Source: Gammaproteobacteria bacterium (lineage in GTDB: Bacteria; Pseudomonadota; Gammaproteobacteria; Burkholderiales; Burkholderiaceae_B). From it: DNA of 64,000 nt. The notes under the pieces are model-generated. The model was not told the origin of the DNA, made no database searches, and worked only from the letters and a program-made list of their open reading frames with translations. Of the stretch, positions 1 through 7,007 are shown in pieces. The position numbers and the translations under genes are program-made. Position 1 is the stretch's first letter; every line of letters starts with the position of its first letter. The stretch spans positions 83,084 to 147,083 of the forward strand of contig JAHIXK010000013.1 of assembly GCA_018815245.1 (NCBI GenBank), read 5' to 3'.

Positions 1-869
1 CCATGTGCGCGTTTGCGGCCAATTCCTTTTTTTGCAGGGCAGCCTTGGGGGCCGGGCAAATTGATCCGGCCAGTTTCACGGCGATTCGCTTGATCAGCGG
101 TGCCATCACCTTGTGGCTGTGTTTGCGCATTCAAAACAAGGGCAAGCAGCAAGGCAGCTGGACAGGCGCATGGGCATTGTTTGGTTATGCGGTAATGTTT
201 TCGATGGCGTATTTGTACATGAGCACAGGCACCGGCGCGTTGATTTTGTTTGGCAGTGTGCAGCTCAGCATGATCGCTTATGCCGCCACGCAGGGCGATC
301 ACTTGAAGGGCTTGCGTGCACTGGGTGCGGTGGTGGCTGCGGTTGGCCTTGTGCTGTTGGTGTGGCCACATTTGCAAACACCGGCTTCTGTGTTGGCTGC
401 CGTCAGCATGGCCTTGGCGGGCGCCTGTTGGGGCGTGTATTCGGTGGTGGGCAAGGGATCGAAATTTCCTTTGGCCGATACCGCCGGTAATTTTTCCCGT
501 GCGGCGTTTCTAATGCTGCTGGTGTGGATGGCGGTGTATTTTTCTGCCAAAGCGGGTGTTCACATTCCGGGCGTTACGGTTGAGCGGGGGCTTGCCCTGT
601 ACACCGTGTACTTGCCCACGCCCACTTTGGCTGGCGTGTTGTTTGCACTGGCTTCGGGTTGCCTGGCCAGTGGCATTGGTTATGCGGTGTGGTACAAAGT
701 ACTGCCTGCCTTGCCCACCACATCTGCTGCCAGTGTGCAGTTAAGCGTGCCTGTAATTGCCGCGCTGGCTGGTGTGTTGTTTTTGAATGAATCAGTCACC
801 GTAACCTTGCTAGTGGCCATGGTCATGACCTTGGGTGGTGTGTATCTTGTTTTAAGGGGCAGGCGTTAA
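1..869 (+). CDS. EamA/DMT-family inner-membrane permease (5' end cut by window)
   Basis: This is a hydrophobic protein with about nine to ten membrane segments and the two-half layout of the EamA drug/metabolite transporter family. The first visible Met (position 3) lies inside the typical first helix (residues AFAANSFFCRAAL, followed by a SFTAIRLISGA segment), so I infer that the real start lies upstream of the window and roughly ten residues are missing. The C-terminal half repeats the fold and ends in a GGVYLVLRGRR tail. The substrate cannot be predicted. The gene ends 30 bases before an unrelated permease gene on the same strand. Confidence 0.85.
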   Translation, partial: MCAFAANSFFCRAALGAGQIDPASFTAIRLISGAITLWLCLRIQNKGKQQGSWTGAWALFGYAVMFSMAYLYMSTGTGALILFGSVQLSMIAYAATQGDHLKGLRALGAVVAAVGLVLLVWPHLQTPASVLAAVSMALAGACWGVYSVVGKGSKFPLADTAGNFSRAAFLMLLVWMAVYFSAKAGVHIPGVTVERGLALYTVYLPTPTLAGVLFALASGCLASGIGYAVWYKVLPALPTTSAASVQLSVPVIAALAGVLFLNESVTVTLLVAMVMTLGGVYLVLRGRR

Positions 870-899
870 TGGCTCACGGTGTAATTTGAAAGGCGATTG

Positions 900-2039
900 A
901 TGAAAAAAACCGAAGAACAAACTGAGAAGCAAAGGGGGCCACAGCCTGTTGGTTTGTCGGCTTTGGCCAAGCAGTTTTATTTGCAACACTGGGGCTTGTT
1001 GCTAAGTATCGCATTGCTGCTGGCGGTGGTGATCGCCCTGTGGCCTGTGTTGGCTCCCTTCATGGCAGCTTTTGTATTGGCCTATTTGTTGGCGGCCCCA
1101 AGCCGTTGGGTGCACAGAAAACTGCGTGAACGAATTCCCTTGCCGGTGTGCGCGATCCTCACCTTTCTCATGCTGCTTTTGATTTTTTCCAGCGTGGGTT
1201 TGCTGTTCATTCCTGTGGTGCTGACCCAGCTTGAACTGATCCAAAACAACCTGCCGCAACTGATTGTGAATGTGAAGGGCACCTTGTTACCCTGGTTAAA
1301 TGATGCGTTTGGTTTAACCATTTCTGTGGATAGCGCCGAGATGAAGGACCGCATTGCCGATTACATCAGCGAGAACCGGGGCACGCTGGCTGACATCAGT
1401 ACCAAGGTACTTCGCTCGGGTTCCCAGTCGGTGTTGGGATTCACCGGTTTTATTTCACTCACCGCCATTGCCACGCTGTTCATTCTTCCCGGATGGACGC
1501 AGATTGGAAAGCAGTTTCAGAAAATTTTTCCACCGCATTTGTGGACACGTGCACAGCCTTTGTTCAACGAGATTGACACGGTGATGACCGAGTACATCAA
1601 AGGCATGATGATTGTGATGCTGTTTCTCAGCACTTTTTATTCAATTGGCTTAAGCGTGGTGGGCCTTCAAAGCGGTTGGGCCATTGGCATGCTGGCCGGT
1701 GTGTTGTGTGTGGTGCCTTATCTCGGTTTCGCACTGGCCTTGCTGGTGGGTTTGCTGACAGCCGCGCTTGAGCTGCAAGGCTTCTTGCCCATTGCGCTGG
1801 TGCTGTTTGTGTTCGTTGCAGGGCAGTTTTTGGAAGGCTTTGTGCTGACACCCTTGGTGGTGGGCGACAAAATTGGCCTGTCGGCATTGGCTGTTATTTT
1901 CGCGCTGGCGTTTTTCGGTGCCTTGTTCGGTTTGGTGGGGGTATTTTTGGCGCTACCGCTGGCGGCTATTTTCAAGGTGGCTTACATGCACGCATTTGCA
2001 CACTACGAAAAAAGCGATTATTACCAGCAAAGTAAATGA
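900..2039 (+). CDS. AI-2E family (PerM-like) transporter
   Basis: A 379-residue inner-membrane protein of the AI-2 exporter/PerM family (PF01594). Two or three N-terminal helices (about residues 30-110) are followed by a soluble middle region and a block of C-terminal helices containing the family signature GLSALAVIFAL...FGALFGLVGVFLALPLAAI. I prefer the ATG at 900 over the overlapping TTG at 897, because AAAGGCG sits just upstream. Family members export small molecules or act in Na+/H+ antiport, so the substrate is open. The gene converges on the metal-dependent hydrolase gene, with a hairpin between them. Confidence 0.88.
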   Translation: MKKTEEQTEKQRGPQPVGLSALAKQFYLQHWGLLLSIALLLAVVIALWPVLAPFMAAFVLAYLLAAPSRWVHRKLRERIPLPVCAILTFLMLLLIFSSVGLLFIPVVLTQLELIQNNLPQLIVNVKGTLLPWLNDAFGLTISVDSAEMKDRIADYISENRGTLADISTKVLRSGSQSVLGFTGFISLTAIATLFILPGWTQIGKQFQKIFPPHLWTRAQPLFNEIDTVMTEYIKGMMIVMLFLSTFYSIGLSVVGLQSGWAIGMLAGVLCVVPYLGFALALLVGLLTAALELQGFLPIALVLFVFVAGQFLEGFVLTPLVVGDKIGLSALAVIFALAFFGALFGLVGVFLALPLAAIFKVAYMHAFAHYEKSDYYQQSK

Positions 2040-2050
2040 TTTTTACAGAA

Positions 2051-2082
2051 AACCGGTGGGTTGCTCACGTTCCCCACCGGTT
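2051..2082. terminator. Inverted repeat between convergent genes, possible bidirectional terminator
   Basis: A perfect 10-base stem (AACCGGTGGG / CCCACCGGTT) flanks a 12-base loop. It starts 11 bases after the AI-2E permease stop and lies downstream of the convergent hydrolase gene. Read on the minus strand the stem is followed by TTTTCTG, which fits weak intrinsic termination. There is no strong T tract on the plus strand. Confidence 0.5.
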
Positions 2083-2135
2083 ATTCATCCCAAGTTTTCT
2101 GTCACGAAATCTTCAGGTTTGAGCCAATGCGAAAA

Positions 2136-3056
2136 TCAAGCTGCGTTGGCTTTTAACTGGTTGTTCATGCGCTCACGAATGGCGTTTGCGATGTCCGTGT
2201 TGGGCTTGCGGCCCGAACCTTCAACAGTTGCAACAAAGTTGTCGATTTCTGTCAGGAAACGGCTGTTGTCGTGCATCCAGGGGTGGAAGTCGGCTTTGAA
2301 GTAGTCCATGAACTCGCCGTTGGCCACGGGCTTGCGCAGCACACCCACTTTTTTGCCCCACAATATTTTGGCCACGGTCCAGAAACCTTTCAGGTGCCCG
2401 CCCTTGATGTTTTTGTCGGCCATCACAAGGCGAATGTGGAAGGCGGCCACCAGTGGCCAGAAAAGTACAGTGGCCAACACCATGGCCAAGCGGCGGGAGA
2501 AGCGGTTGTGCATGTTGTTGGGCAGCACATGGTTCCACACATCGTAGGCCACAGCCTTGTGTTCGGTTTCCTCGTAGGCGTGCCACATCCACATTTGCTT
2601 GTAGGCGGGGTCGGATTTTTCACCCAACACATCTGGGTTGCGCAGCAACTGGTCTGCCATCAGGGCGGTGTAGTGTTCCAGCGCAATGGTGCCAGCCAGC
2701 GTTAAGCGTTTGCCCAGGGCTTTCTTGACGACGGCGAGAAAACCCCACAGGAAGTTGTCCAGTTGCGATGCAGGCAGGCCAGCGCGATCCAGCATTTCAT
2801 TGTACTCAACGTGTTCGCGGCTGTGCATGGCTTCCTGACCTATGAAGGCCACCACGGCCTTTTTCAATTCGGGATCGGTAATTTCATCGCGGTAGCTGCG
2901 CACGGCGTCCATGAACATGCGTTCGCCTGCCGGGAAGAACAGCGACAGGGCGTTCATGAAATGGGTCACGTGGGGACCTTGCTCATGCCAACTGGATACC
3001 TTTTCTTCAGGTAGATTCAATTTGACATCGCGGCGAACAGGCATGATGTTTTTCAT
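2136..3056 (-). CDS. Predicted metal-dependent hydrolase (PF10118)
   Basis: A 306-residue soluble protein of the PF10118 'predicted metal-dependent hydrolase' family. Ferritin-like carboxylate/histidine clusters are visible: E75-x-x-H78 and E81-H82, then E127-H128, and E162-E163-T-E165-H166 followed by KAVAYDVW. Such spacing would bind a di-iron or similar two-metal centre in a helical bundle. The reaction is not established for the family. The start is supported by TAGGAG seven bases before the ATG. A promoter and a palindrome lie upstream, so the gene appears to be a single unit with its own control. Confidence 0.8.
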   Translation of the reverse strand: MKNIMPVRRDVKLNLPEEKVSSWHEQGPHVTHFMNALSLFFPAGERMFMDAVRSYRDEITDPELKKAVVAFIGQEAMHSREHVEYNEMLDRAGLPASQLDNFLWGFLAVVKKALGKRLTLAGTIALEHYTALMADQLLRNPDVLGEKSDPAYKQMWMWHAYEETEHKAVAYDVWNHVLPNNMHNRFSRRLAMVLATVLFWPLVAAFHIRLVMADKNIKGGHLKGFWTVAKILWGKKVGVLRKPVANGEFMDYFKADFHPWMHDNSRFLTEIDNFVATVEGSGRKPNTDIANAIRERMNNQLKANAA

Positions 3057-3104
3057 GGTTTGACTCCTACACTTGTTTTATTGTTGTTGTCGCATTCAAC
3101 TGTG

Positions 3105-3118
3105 ACATTGCCCAATGT
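3105..3118. promoter_or_regulatory. Palindrome overlapping the -10 of the hydrolase promoter
   Basis: ACATTG-CC-CAATGT is a perfect 6-2-6 palindrome. Its right arm overlaps the predicted -10 hexamer of the downstream minus-strand gene, a usual place for a repressor operator. The protein that binds it is unknown, and a site this short also occurs by chance several times in 64 kb. Confidence 0.3.
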
Positions 3119-3142
3119 AACAATAAAATTTCGGCTCGACAA
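3114..3142 (-). promoter_or_regulatory. Candidate sigma-70 promoter for the PF10118 hydrolase gene
   Basis: Reading the minus strand, TTGTCG is followed after exactly 17 bases by TACATT. Each hexamer matches the consensus at four of six positions. The -10 lies about 58 bases before the start codon. Confidence 0.35.
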
Positions 3143-3173
3143 TAGCAAAAACTGAGTGCCGATTCTAGAAACG

Positions 3174-3192
3174 AATTCGGGTTTTCCGAATT
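3174..3192 (-). terminator. Hairpin at the thioesterase stop codon, possible terminator
   Basis: AATTCGG and CCGAATT form a perfect 7-base stem with a 5-base loop. The hairpin overlaps the TAA of the thioesterase gene and is followed on the minus strand by CGTTTC, a weak T stretch. This suggests an end to the nuclease-thioesterase transcript, without proving it. Confidence 0.3.
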
Positions 3193-3583
3193 AAAGTGCA
3201 GTTTTGAAACGGTCTGGAATGGACGTAGAACGGCTGGTGGCGGGGTCTACCCACACCATTTTGGCGCTGCCTGTGGCCACCAGCACATCGGGGGCGTCGG
3301 TGCGGCGCATTTCGTAATGTTGCACCAGGCTGCTGCGCCCCATGTCGCCTGCAAACACTTTGATGGCAACCACGCCTGGTGCTTTCAGTTCTTTCAGAAA
3401 ACTGCATTCGGTGTGAACAATTACCACGTAGGCGGGGTTGTGGTCCGCGTGTTCGGGGAAAAGGTCAATCCATTCAACACGGGCTTGTTCAAAGCAGCGG
3501 AAGTAGACGGTGTTGTTCACATGGCCAATCTGGTCCATGTCGCCCCAGCGAAGTGCAACGGTGGTGTGGTGGATTTCTTTCAT
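3191..3583 (-). CDS. Hotdog-fold acyl-CoA thioesterase (4HBT family)
   Basis: A 130-residue single hotdog domain, the normal length for 4-hydroxybenzoyl-CoA thioesterase/YbgC-like enzymes. The N-terminal signature RWGDMDQIGHVNNTVY carries D17 at the position of the catalytic aspartate of Pseudomonas 4HBT, with the conserved GHVN following. It should hydrolyse an acyl- or aroyl-CoA in the cytoplasm; the substrate cannot be read from sequence. It lies 6 bases downstream of the nuclease gene and probably shares its transcript. Confidence 0.85.
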   Translation of the reverse strand: MKEIHHTTVALRWGDMDQIGHVNNTVYFRCFEQARVEWIDLFPEHADHNPAYVVIVHTECSFLKELKAPGVVAIKVFAGDMGRSSLVQHYEMRRTDAPDVLVATGSAKMVWVDPATSRSTSIPDRFKTAL

Positions 3584-3589
3584 ATGGTT

Positions 3590-4195
3590 TTAACGTTGGT
3601 TGCGTTGTTCGGTGCGCCATTGCCATGGCGCTTGTGGGGCGGTTTGTTGCCACAGGCCTTTGCGCTTGTTGCGGGCCAGATCTTCGGCGGCTTCGTACAG
3701 CACACGGTCTTCACTGCTTTGGCTGCGGGCGTATTCCCGATACCACCAGGCGTGCCCTGCCTCAATGGCTTTCAGGTTGATGTCGGTTTCCCCTTCACAC
3801 AAACGCTTCTCGCAACCTTCAACGGGCAATATCACTTTGGCCACCTGACGTTTGTAGCGGTCGGTGTTGCTCACCACAATTTTCACGTTTTTGTTCATCA
3901 ACTGTTGCACAAGCCAGGCCTTGGACTGTTCGCCACCGGCTTGTTTCAATTCCGGTGCGTCCACGGCATGCATGCGGATTTTGTGCGTGGCACCATCGCG
4001 GTTGCGAACGGTAATCGTGTCGCCATCGGCCACACGGGTCACCTCGGCCAGGTAAAAACTTCCCGACAGCACGTTGGTGGTTTTGCGCGGGCTTTCCTCG
4101 GCGGCGTTGGGGCCATAGGGGCTGAGGTAATAGCCCAGCAAGGCCAAAACCAGAGTCAACACTTTAAAGATCATATTGGGTTTGAGAATGTTCAA
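3590..4195 (-). CDS. Thermonuclease (SNase-like) family protein, membrane-anchored or secreted
   Basis: A 201-residue protein with an N-terminal hydrophobic segment (about residues 8-24, no clear signal-peptidase site) and then a staphylococcal-nuclease OB-fold domain. The residues matching the SNase active site are all present: D57 and D59 in VADGDT, R74 in the IRMH strand, D79 and E82 in VDAPE, and R116 in DRYKRQVAKV. The C terminus has the family's AWWYREYA motif. A Ca2+-dependent nuclease acting outside the cytoplasm is therefore likely. A second Met at residue 8 could be the real start. It is divergent from the crotonase gene by 51 bases. Confidence 0.85.
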   Translation of the reverse strand: MNILKPNMIFKVLTLVLALLGYYLSPYGPNAAEESPRKTTNVLSGSFYLAEVTRVADGDTITVRNRDGATHKIRMHAVDAPELKQAGGEQSKAWLVQQLMNKNVKIVVSNTDRYKRQVAKVILPVEGCEKRLCEGETDINLKAIEAGHAWWYREYARSQSSEDRVLYEAAEDLARNKRKGLWQQTAPQAPWQWRTEQRNQR

Positions 4196-4246
4196 GGTTA
4201 AGATGGCAAGCAGCCTTTACTACAACAAAAAACAGCCGAGCGTATC

Positions 4247-5050
4247 ATGGACAGAGTATCCCTGCAGTTCAACAACGACAACACCGTGGCCACTGTGGCA
4301 CTGAATCGCCCCGAGAAGCACAACGGGGTGGATTGGCCCATGCTGAAAGCAGTGCGCAAAGTGCAACTGCAATTGGCGAAACACAAAACACTGCGTGCGG
4401 TTGTTTTGAAGGGTGAGGGCTCTTCGTTTTGCGCAGGGCTTGATGTGAAATCGGTGATGAGCAACCCCAAAACGGCCGTGGTGATGTATGCCAATTTGTG
4501 GCTGCCGATGCGTAATATTTTTCAAACCTGGAGCATGGGATGGCGCGACCTTGGCGTGCCAGTGATTGCGCAAATTCACGGCAACTGTTTTGGTGCCGGT
4601 ATTCAATTGGCTTTGGGGGCAGACATTCGCGTGTGCACACCGGCTGCGCAATTGTCGATTCTGGAAGCCAAATGGGGTTTGGTGCCCGACATGGGCGGCG
4701 GCGCCCTGTTGCGTGAATTGTTGCCCGTTGATGTGGCCAAGGAATTGACCATGACCGGTCGGATTCTCAGTGGCCTGCAAGCCAAAGAGCTGGGTTTGGT
4801 GACCCATGCGGTGGAAAACCCCGATGAAAAGGTGCAGGCGTTGATACAGGAAATACTCACTCGCTCACCCGATTCAGTTGCAGCCAGCAAGTTCATGTTG
4901 CAGCGAATTTTCGGTATCGATGAAGGCGCGCATTTAACGCAGGAACGTCGCTGGCAGCGCCGCTTGCTGGGTTTTAAAAATCAGCGTATTTCGGTGGTGA
5001 AAAACAGCAAACAGCCCACCATGCCTTTTGCGAAACGCCAAATTCGTTGA
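4247..5050 (+). CDS. Crotonase / enoyl-CoA hydratase-isomerase family protein
   Basis: A 267-residue crotonase-fold protein. Both oxyanion-hole segments are present: SSFCAGLDVKSV (about 59-70) and HGNCFGAGIQLALGADIRV (about 111-129). E140 in the ILEAKWGLVPDMGG stretch aligns with the first catalytic Glu of enoyl-CoA hydratase. The second acid is not in the usual hydratase context, and the WGLVPDMGG form is closer to isomerase-like members. The acyl-CoA substrate is unknown. The gene converges on the end of the cellulose operon with 26 bases between stops. Confidence 0.85.
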   Translation: MDRVSLQFNNDNTVATVALNRPEKHNGVDWPMLKAVRKVQLQLAKHKTLRAVVLKGEGSSFCAGLDVKSVMSNPKTAVVMYANLWLPMRNIFQTWSMGWRDLGVPVIAQIHGNCFGAGIQLALGADIRVCTPAAQLSILEAKWGLVPDMGGGALLRELLPVDVAKELTMTGRILSGLQAKELGLVTHAVENPDEKVQALIQEILTRSPDSVAASKFMLQRIFGIDEGAHLTQERRWQRRLLGFKNQRISVVKNSKQPTMPFAKRQIR

Positions 5051-5076
5051 TCTCTTCAGCTTGATGATGGTGTTGC

Positions 5077-5289
5077 CTAGTCTTCGCCCACGTGTGGGGC
5101 CATGGCGATCCCAAACAGAAATGGCCAGCGCTGGAAGGAATCGTACACTGCTTGATCGTATTGGATGTCTTGATACATATTGTGGTCAAAGCCGTTGAAC
5201 TGCGCGCTTAGGGCATAAATGTCATGCGCCATGTCGGCAGGCGGCATGAACAGGGCGGGGGGTGCGTGCGGGTCGAATGCTGTGGCCAT
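5077..5289 (-). CDS. bcsR: BcsR-like cellulose biosynthesis protein (last gene of bcs operon)
   Basis: A 70-residue protein. From memory of E. coli BcsR the alignment is clear: DIYAL..QF....MYQDI..........FQRWPFLFGIA here against DIVAL..AF....YADI..........KRWPLLAEFA there. BcsR forms a complex with BcsQ that supports assembly of the cellulose secretion machine. I chose the ATG at 5289, 16 bases after the bcsG stop, because a longer reading would run into bcsG. GAGGAA overlaps the bcsG stop and serves as a distant ribosome site. In E. coli bcsR is the first gene, directly before bcsQ; here it is last, three genes after bcsQ. Confidence 0.8.
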   Translation of the reverse strand: MATAFDPHAPPALFMPPADMAHDIYALSAQFNGFDHNMYQDIQYDQAVYDSFQRWPFLFGIAMAPHVGED

Positions 5290-5305
5290 GTGTTGTCTGT
5301 GTTCC

Positions 5306-7003
5306 TCAGGGCGCTGATGCGGTTTGCACTGGGCCCAGCTTTTTCCAGCCAATGCCCGGTGCGTTCATCCAGTAAGAGCCCTGGCTTTCCATCACGGTAA
5401 TATTACCCTGTTGGGCTACAAAGCGCGTACTGGGCAAGTCGCTCAACAACACGGGCCAGGCCGGGCGCAACTGTTGTTCGGCAGGCAAGGCCATCCAGCG
5501 GTTCAGCAGTTCAGCCAATGCCGTGTAGCTGGTGGGCTGCCTCACCGTGACTGGCCCAGTTGGCGACGCCACATAACCCGGTGCCACCCAATAGCCAAAC
5601 ACGGGCACTTTGGTAATGGCGGGGGTCGGCAGCTCCCGCAAGCCGACCAACTGACCGAATTCTCCGGTTAAGCCTGCACCGTGTTCGGGAACCACCAACA
5701 CCAGCGCTTTTCGGCCACTGCGCTTGATTTCTCCCAGCACGGATTGAAGGTCGTTCAGCACGCGTTCAAGCCGCAAGGGGTAGCTTTCCAGGCTGTTCAA
5801 ATTGCTGTTGGGAAAGCGATTGCCATCGTGCAAGGTGATGCTGTTGTAGTAGTACGCCACGGCAGGGCCGCTTTGCTCGATGCGTTTTTTCCACCAGGTG
5901 CGCAGGTAGTCGCCGTCGCGCCCTACCCGCGATCCATCAAAGGCCTGCACACCGGTTTGTACTTCGTTGTGTGCAACACGCTGTTTGGCCTGGCCACCCA
6001 GGTTACTTTCCACCAGTTTTGAAAAGTCCTGAAAGCGGCCATTGTGATTCAATCCCATTTCCACTTCGAAACCCACGTTGCGAAGCTGGTCAAACAACAT
6101 ACAACTGTTTGCGGCTCGGTTGTACAGGGCATTGTGTTCGGTCTGTCCGCATTTGCCCCGCAACAGCCGAATGGCAGCAGGGCCTGAATAGCTGGTGGCT
6201 GAATTGAAGTTTTCGAACATGAAGTCGGCCTGCCGGACCAGTGGGTGTCGGCTTTGTTTGGCATGCTGCAGGTCGGCCCAGGACATGGAGCAGATTTGCA
6301 GCACGATTACATCAAAGTCGGGGGGTGTGGTGGGTGCGAACGGTGTCAGTGCAACATTGCGTTGACGCTCGAAAAAGCTGTTCAATGTGGCACCTGGCCC
6401 GGCACCGTCATTGTTGTCGTCGCGCAGTTTGACAGCACTTTCCTGATCCCGTGCCACGCGCAATTTTTTCAGGTCAACTTGTCCCAGTGCCAGCAATTCG
6501 GCAGGCGAAAGGTTCACGCGCGTTTGTGCAAGTGGTTGGTTGGTCAATATGCTGTCCACTGGCGATTGCGGTTGAATCATGGGCAGTATCTGCAGCAGCA
6601 TGGTGGCCAGAAGACCAACCCCTACCCAGGTGCTGATGCGCAGGTAACGGTCCAGCACCCGAATCAGAATGAAGCTGGCAAGGGCACCCCACAGCATCCA
6701 GGGTTGAATGGTTCGTTTCACAAGTTCCCACAGATAATCAGGGGAAAAGCCGAACAGTGCCTTGATTTGATCCACCAGTGCCCATGACACCGCCAGCCCC
6801 AATTCATGCAATAGCAACGCAACGGCCGGGCCTGAGAACAAAAGGTACCGCAGCACCTTCATCAATTGTTTGTTGTCGTATGCAGCCGGGTTTGTGGCGA
6901 TCAGCAGTGCAAACAGCGCAATGTTCAATAGAGGGCTCAGCACAAGTTGCCCGGAAAAGTGCAGGCCAAACTTGATCAGGAAGTACAGGTTCCACAACAG
7001 CAT
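5306..7003 (-). CDS. bcsG: Cellulose phosphoethanolamine transferase BcsG
   Basis: A 565-residue inner-membrane protein with about five N-terminal helices (residues 1-145) and a periplasmic alkaline-phosphatase-like domain. Catalytic residues known from E. coli BcsG are visible with a steady offset: C238 and C285 as the structural cysteines, S273 in TSYSGPA as nucleophile, and E440-H441 in the VVPEHGAG motif as zinc ligands. The enzyme transfers phosphoethanolamine from phospholipid to cellulose. It starts 4 bases after bcsA. Its presence with bcsE and bcsF indicates modified (pEtN) cellulose. Confidence 0.93.
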   Translation of the reverse strand: MLLWNLYFLIKFGLHFSGQLVLSPLLNIALFALLIATNPAAYDNKQLMKVLRYLLFSGPAVALLLHELGLAVSWALVDQIKALFGFSPDYLWELVKRTIQPWMLWGALASFILIRVLDRYLRISTWVGVGLLATMLLQILPMIQPQSPVDSILTNQPLAQTRVNLSPAELLALGQVDLKKLRVARDQESAVKLRDDNNDGAGPGATLNSFFERQRNVALTPFAPTTPPDFDVIVLQICSMSWADLQHAKQSRHPLVRQADFMFENFNSATSYSGPAAIRLLRGKCGQTEHNALYNRAANSCMLFDQLRNVGFEVEMGLNHNGRFQDFSKLVESNLGGQAKQRVAHNEVQTGVQAFDGSRVGRDGDYLRTWWKKRIEQSGPAVAYYYNSITLHDGNRFPNSNLNSLESYPLRLERVLNDLQSVLGEIKRSGRKALVLVVPEHGAGLTGEFGQLVGLRELPTPAITKVPVFGYWVAPGYVASPTGPVTVRQPTSYTALAELLNRWMALPAEQQLRPAWPVLLSDLPSTRFVAQQGNITVMESQGSYWMNAPGIGWKKLGPVQTASAP

Positions 7004-7007
7004 GGTC

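Noticed and set aside
3317..4201. Plus-strand open frame across the thioesterase and nuclease genes
   Set aside because: Both minus-strand genes have intact active sites; this frame has no domain and crosses two genes.
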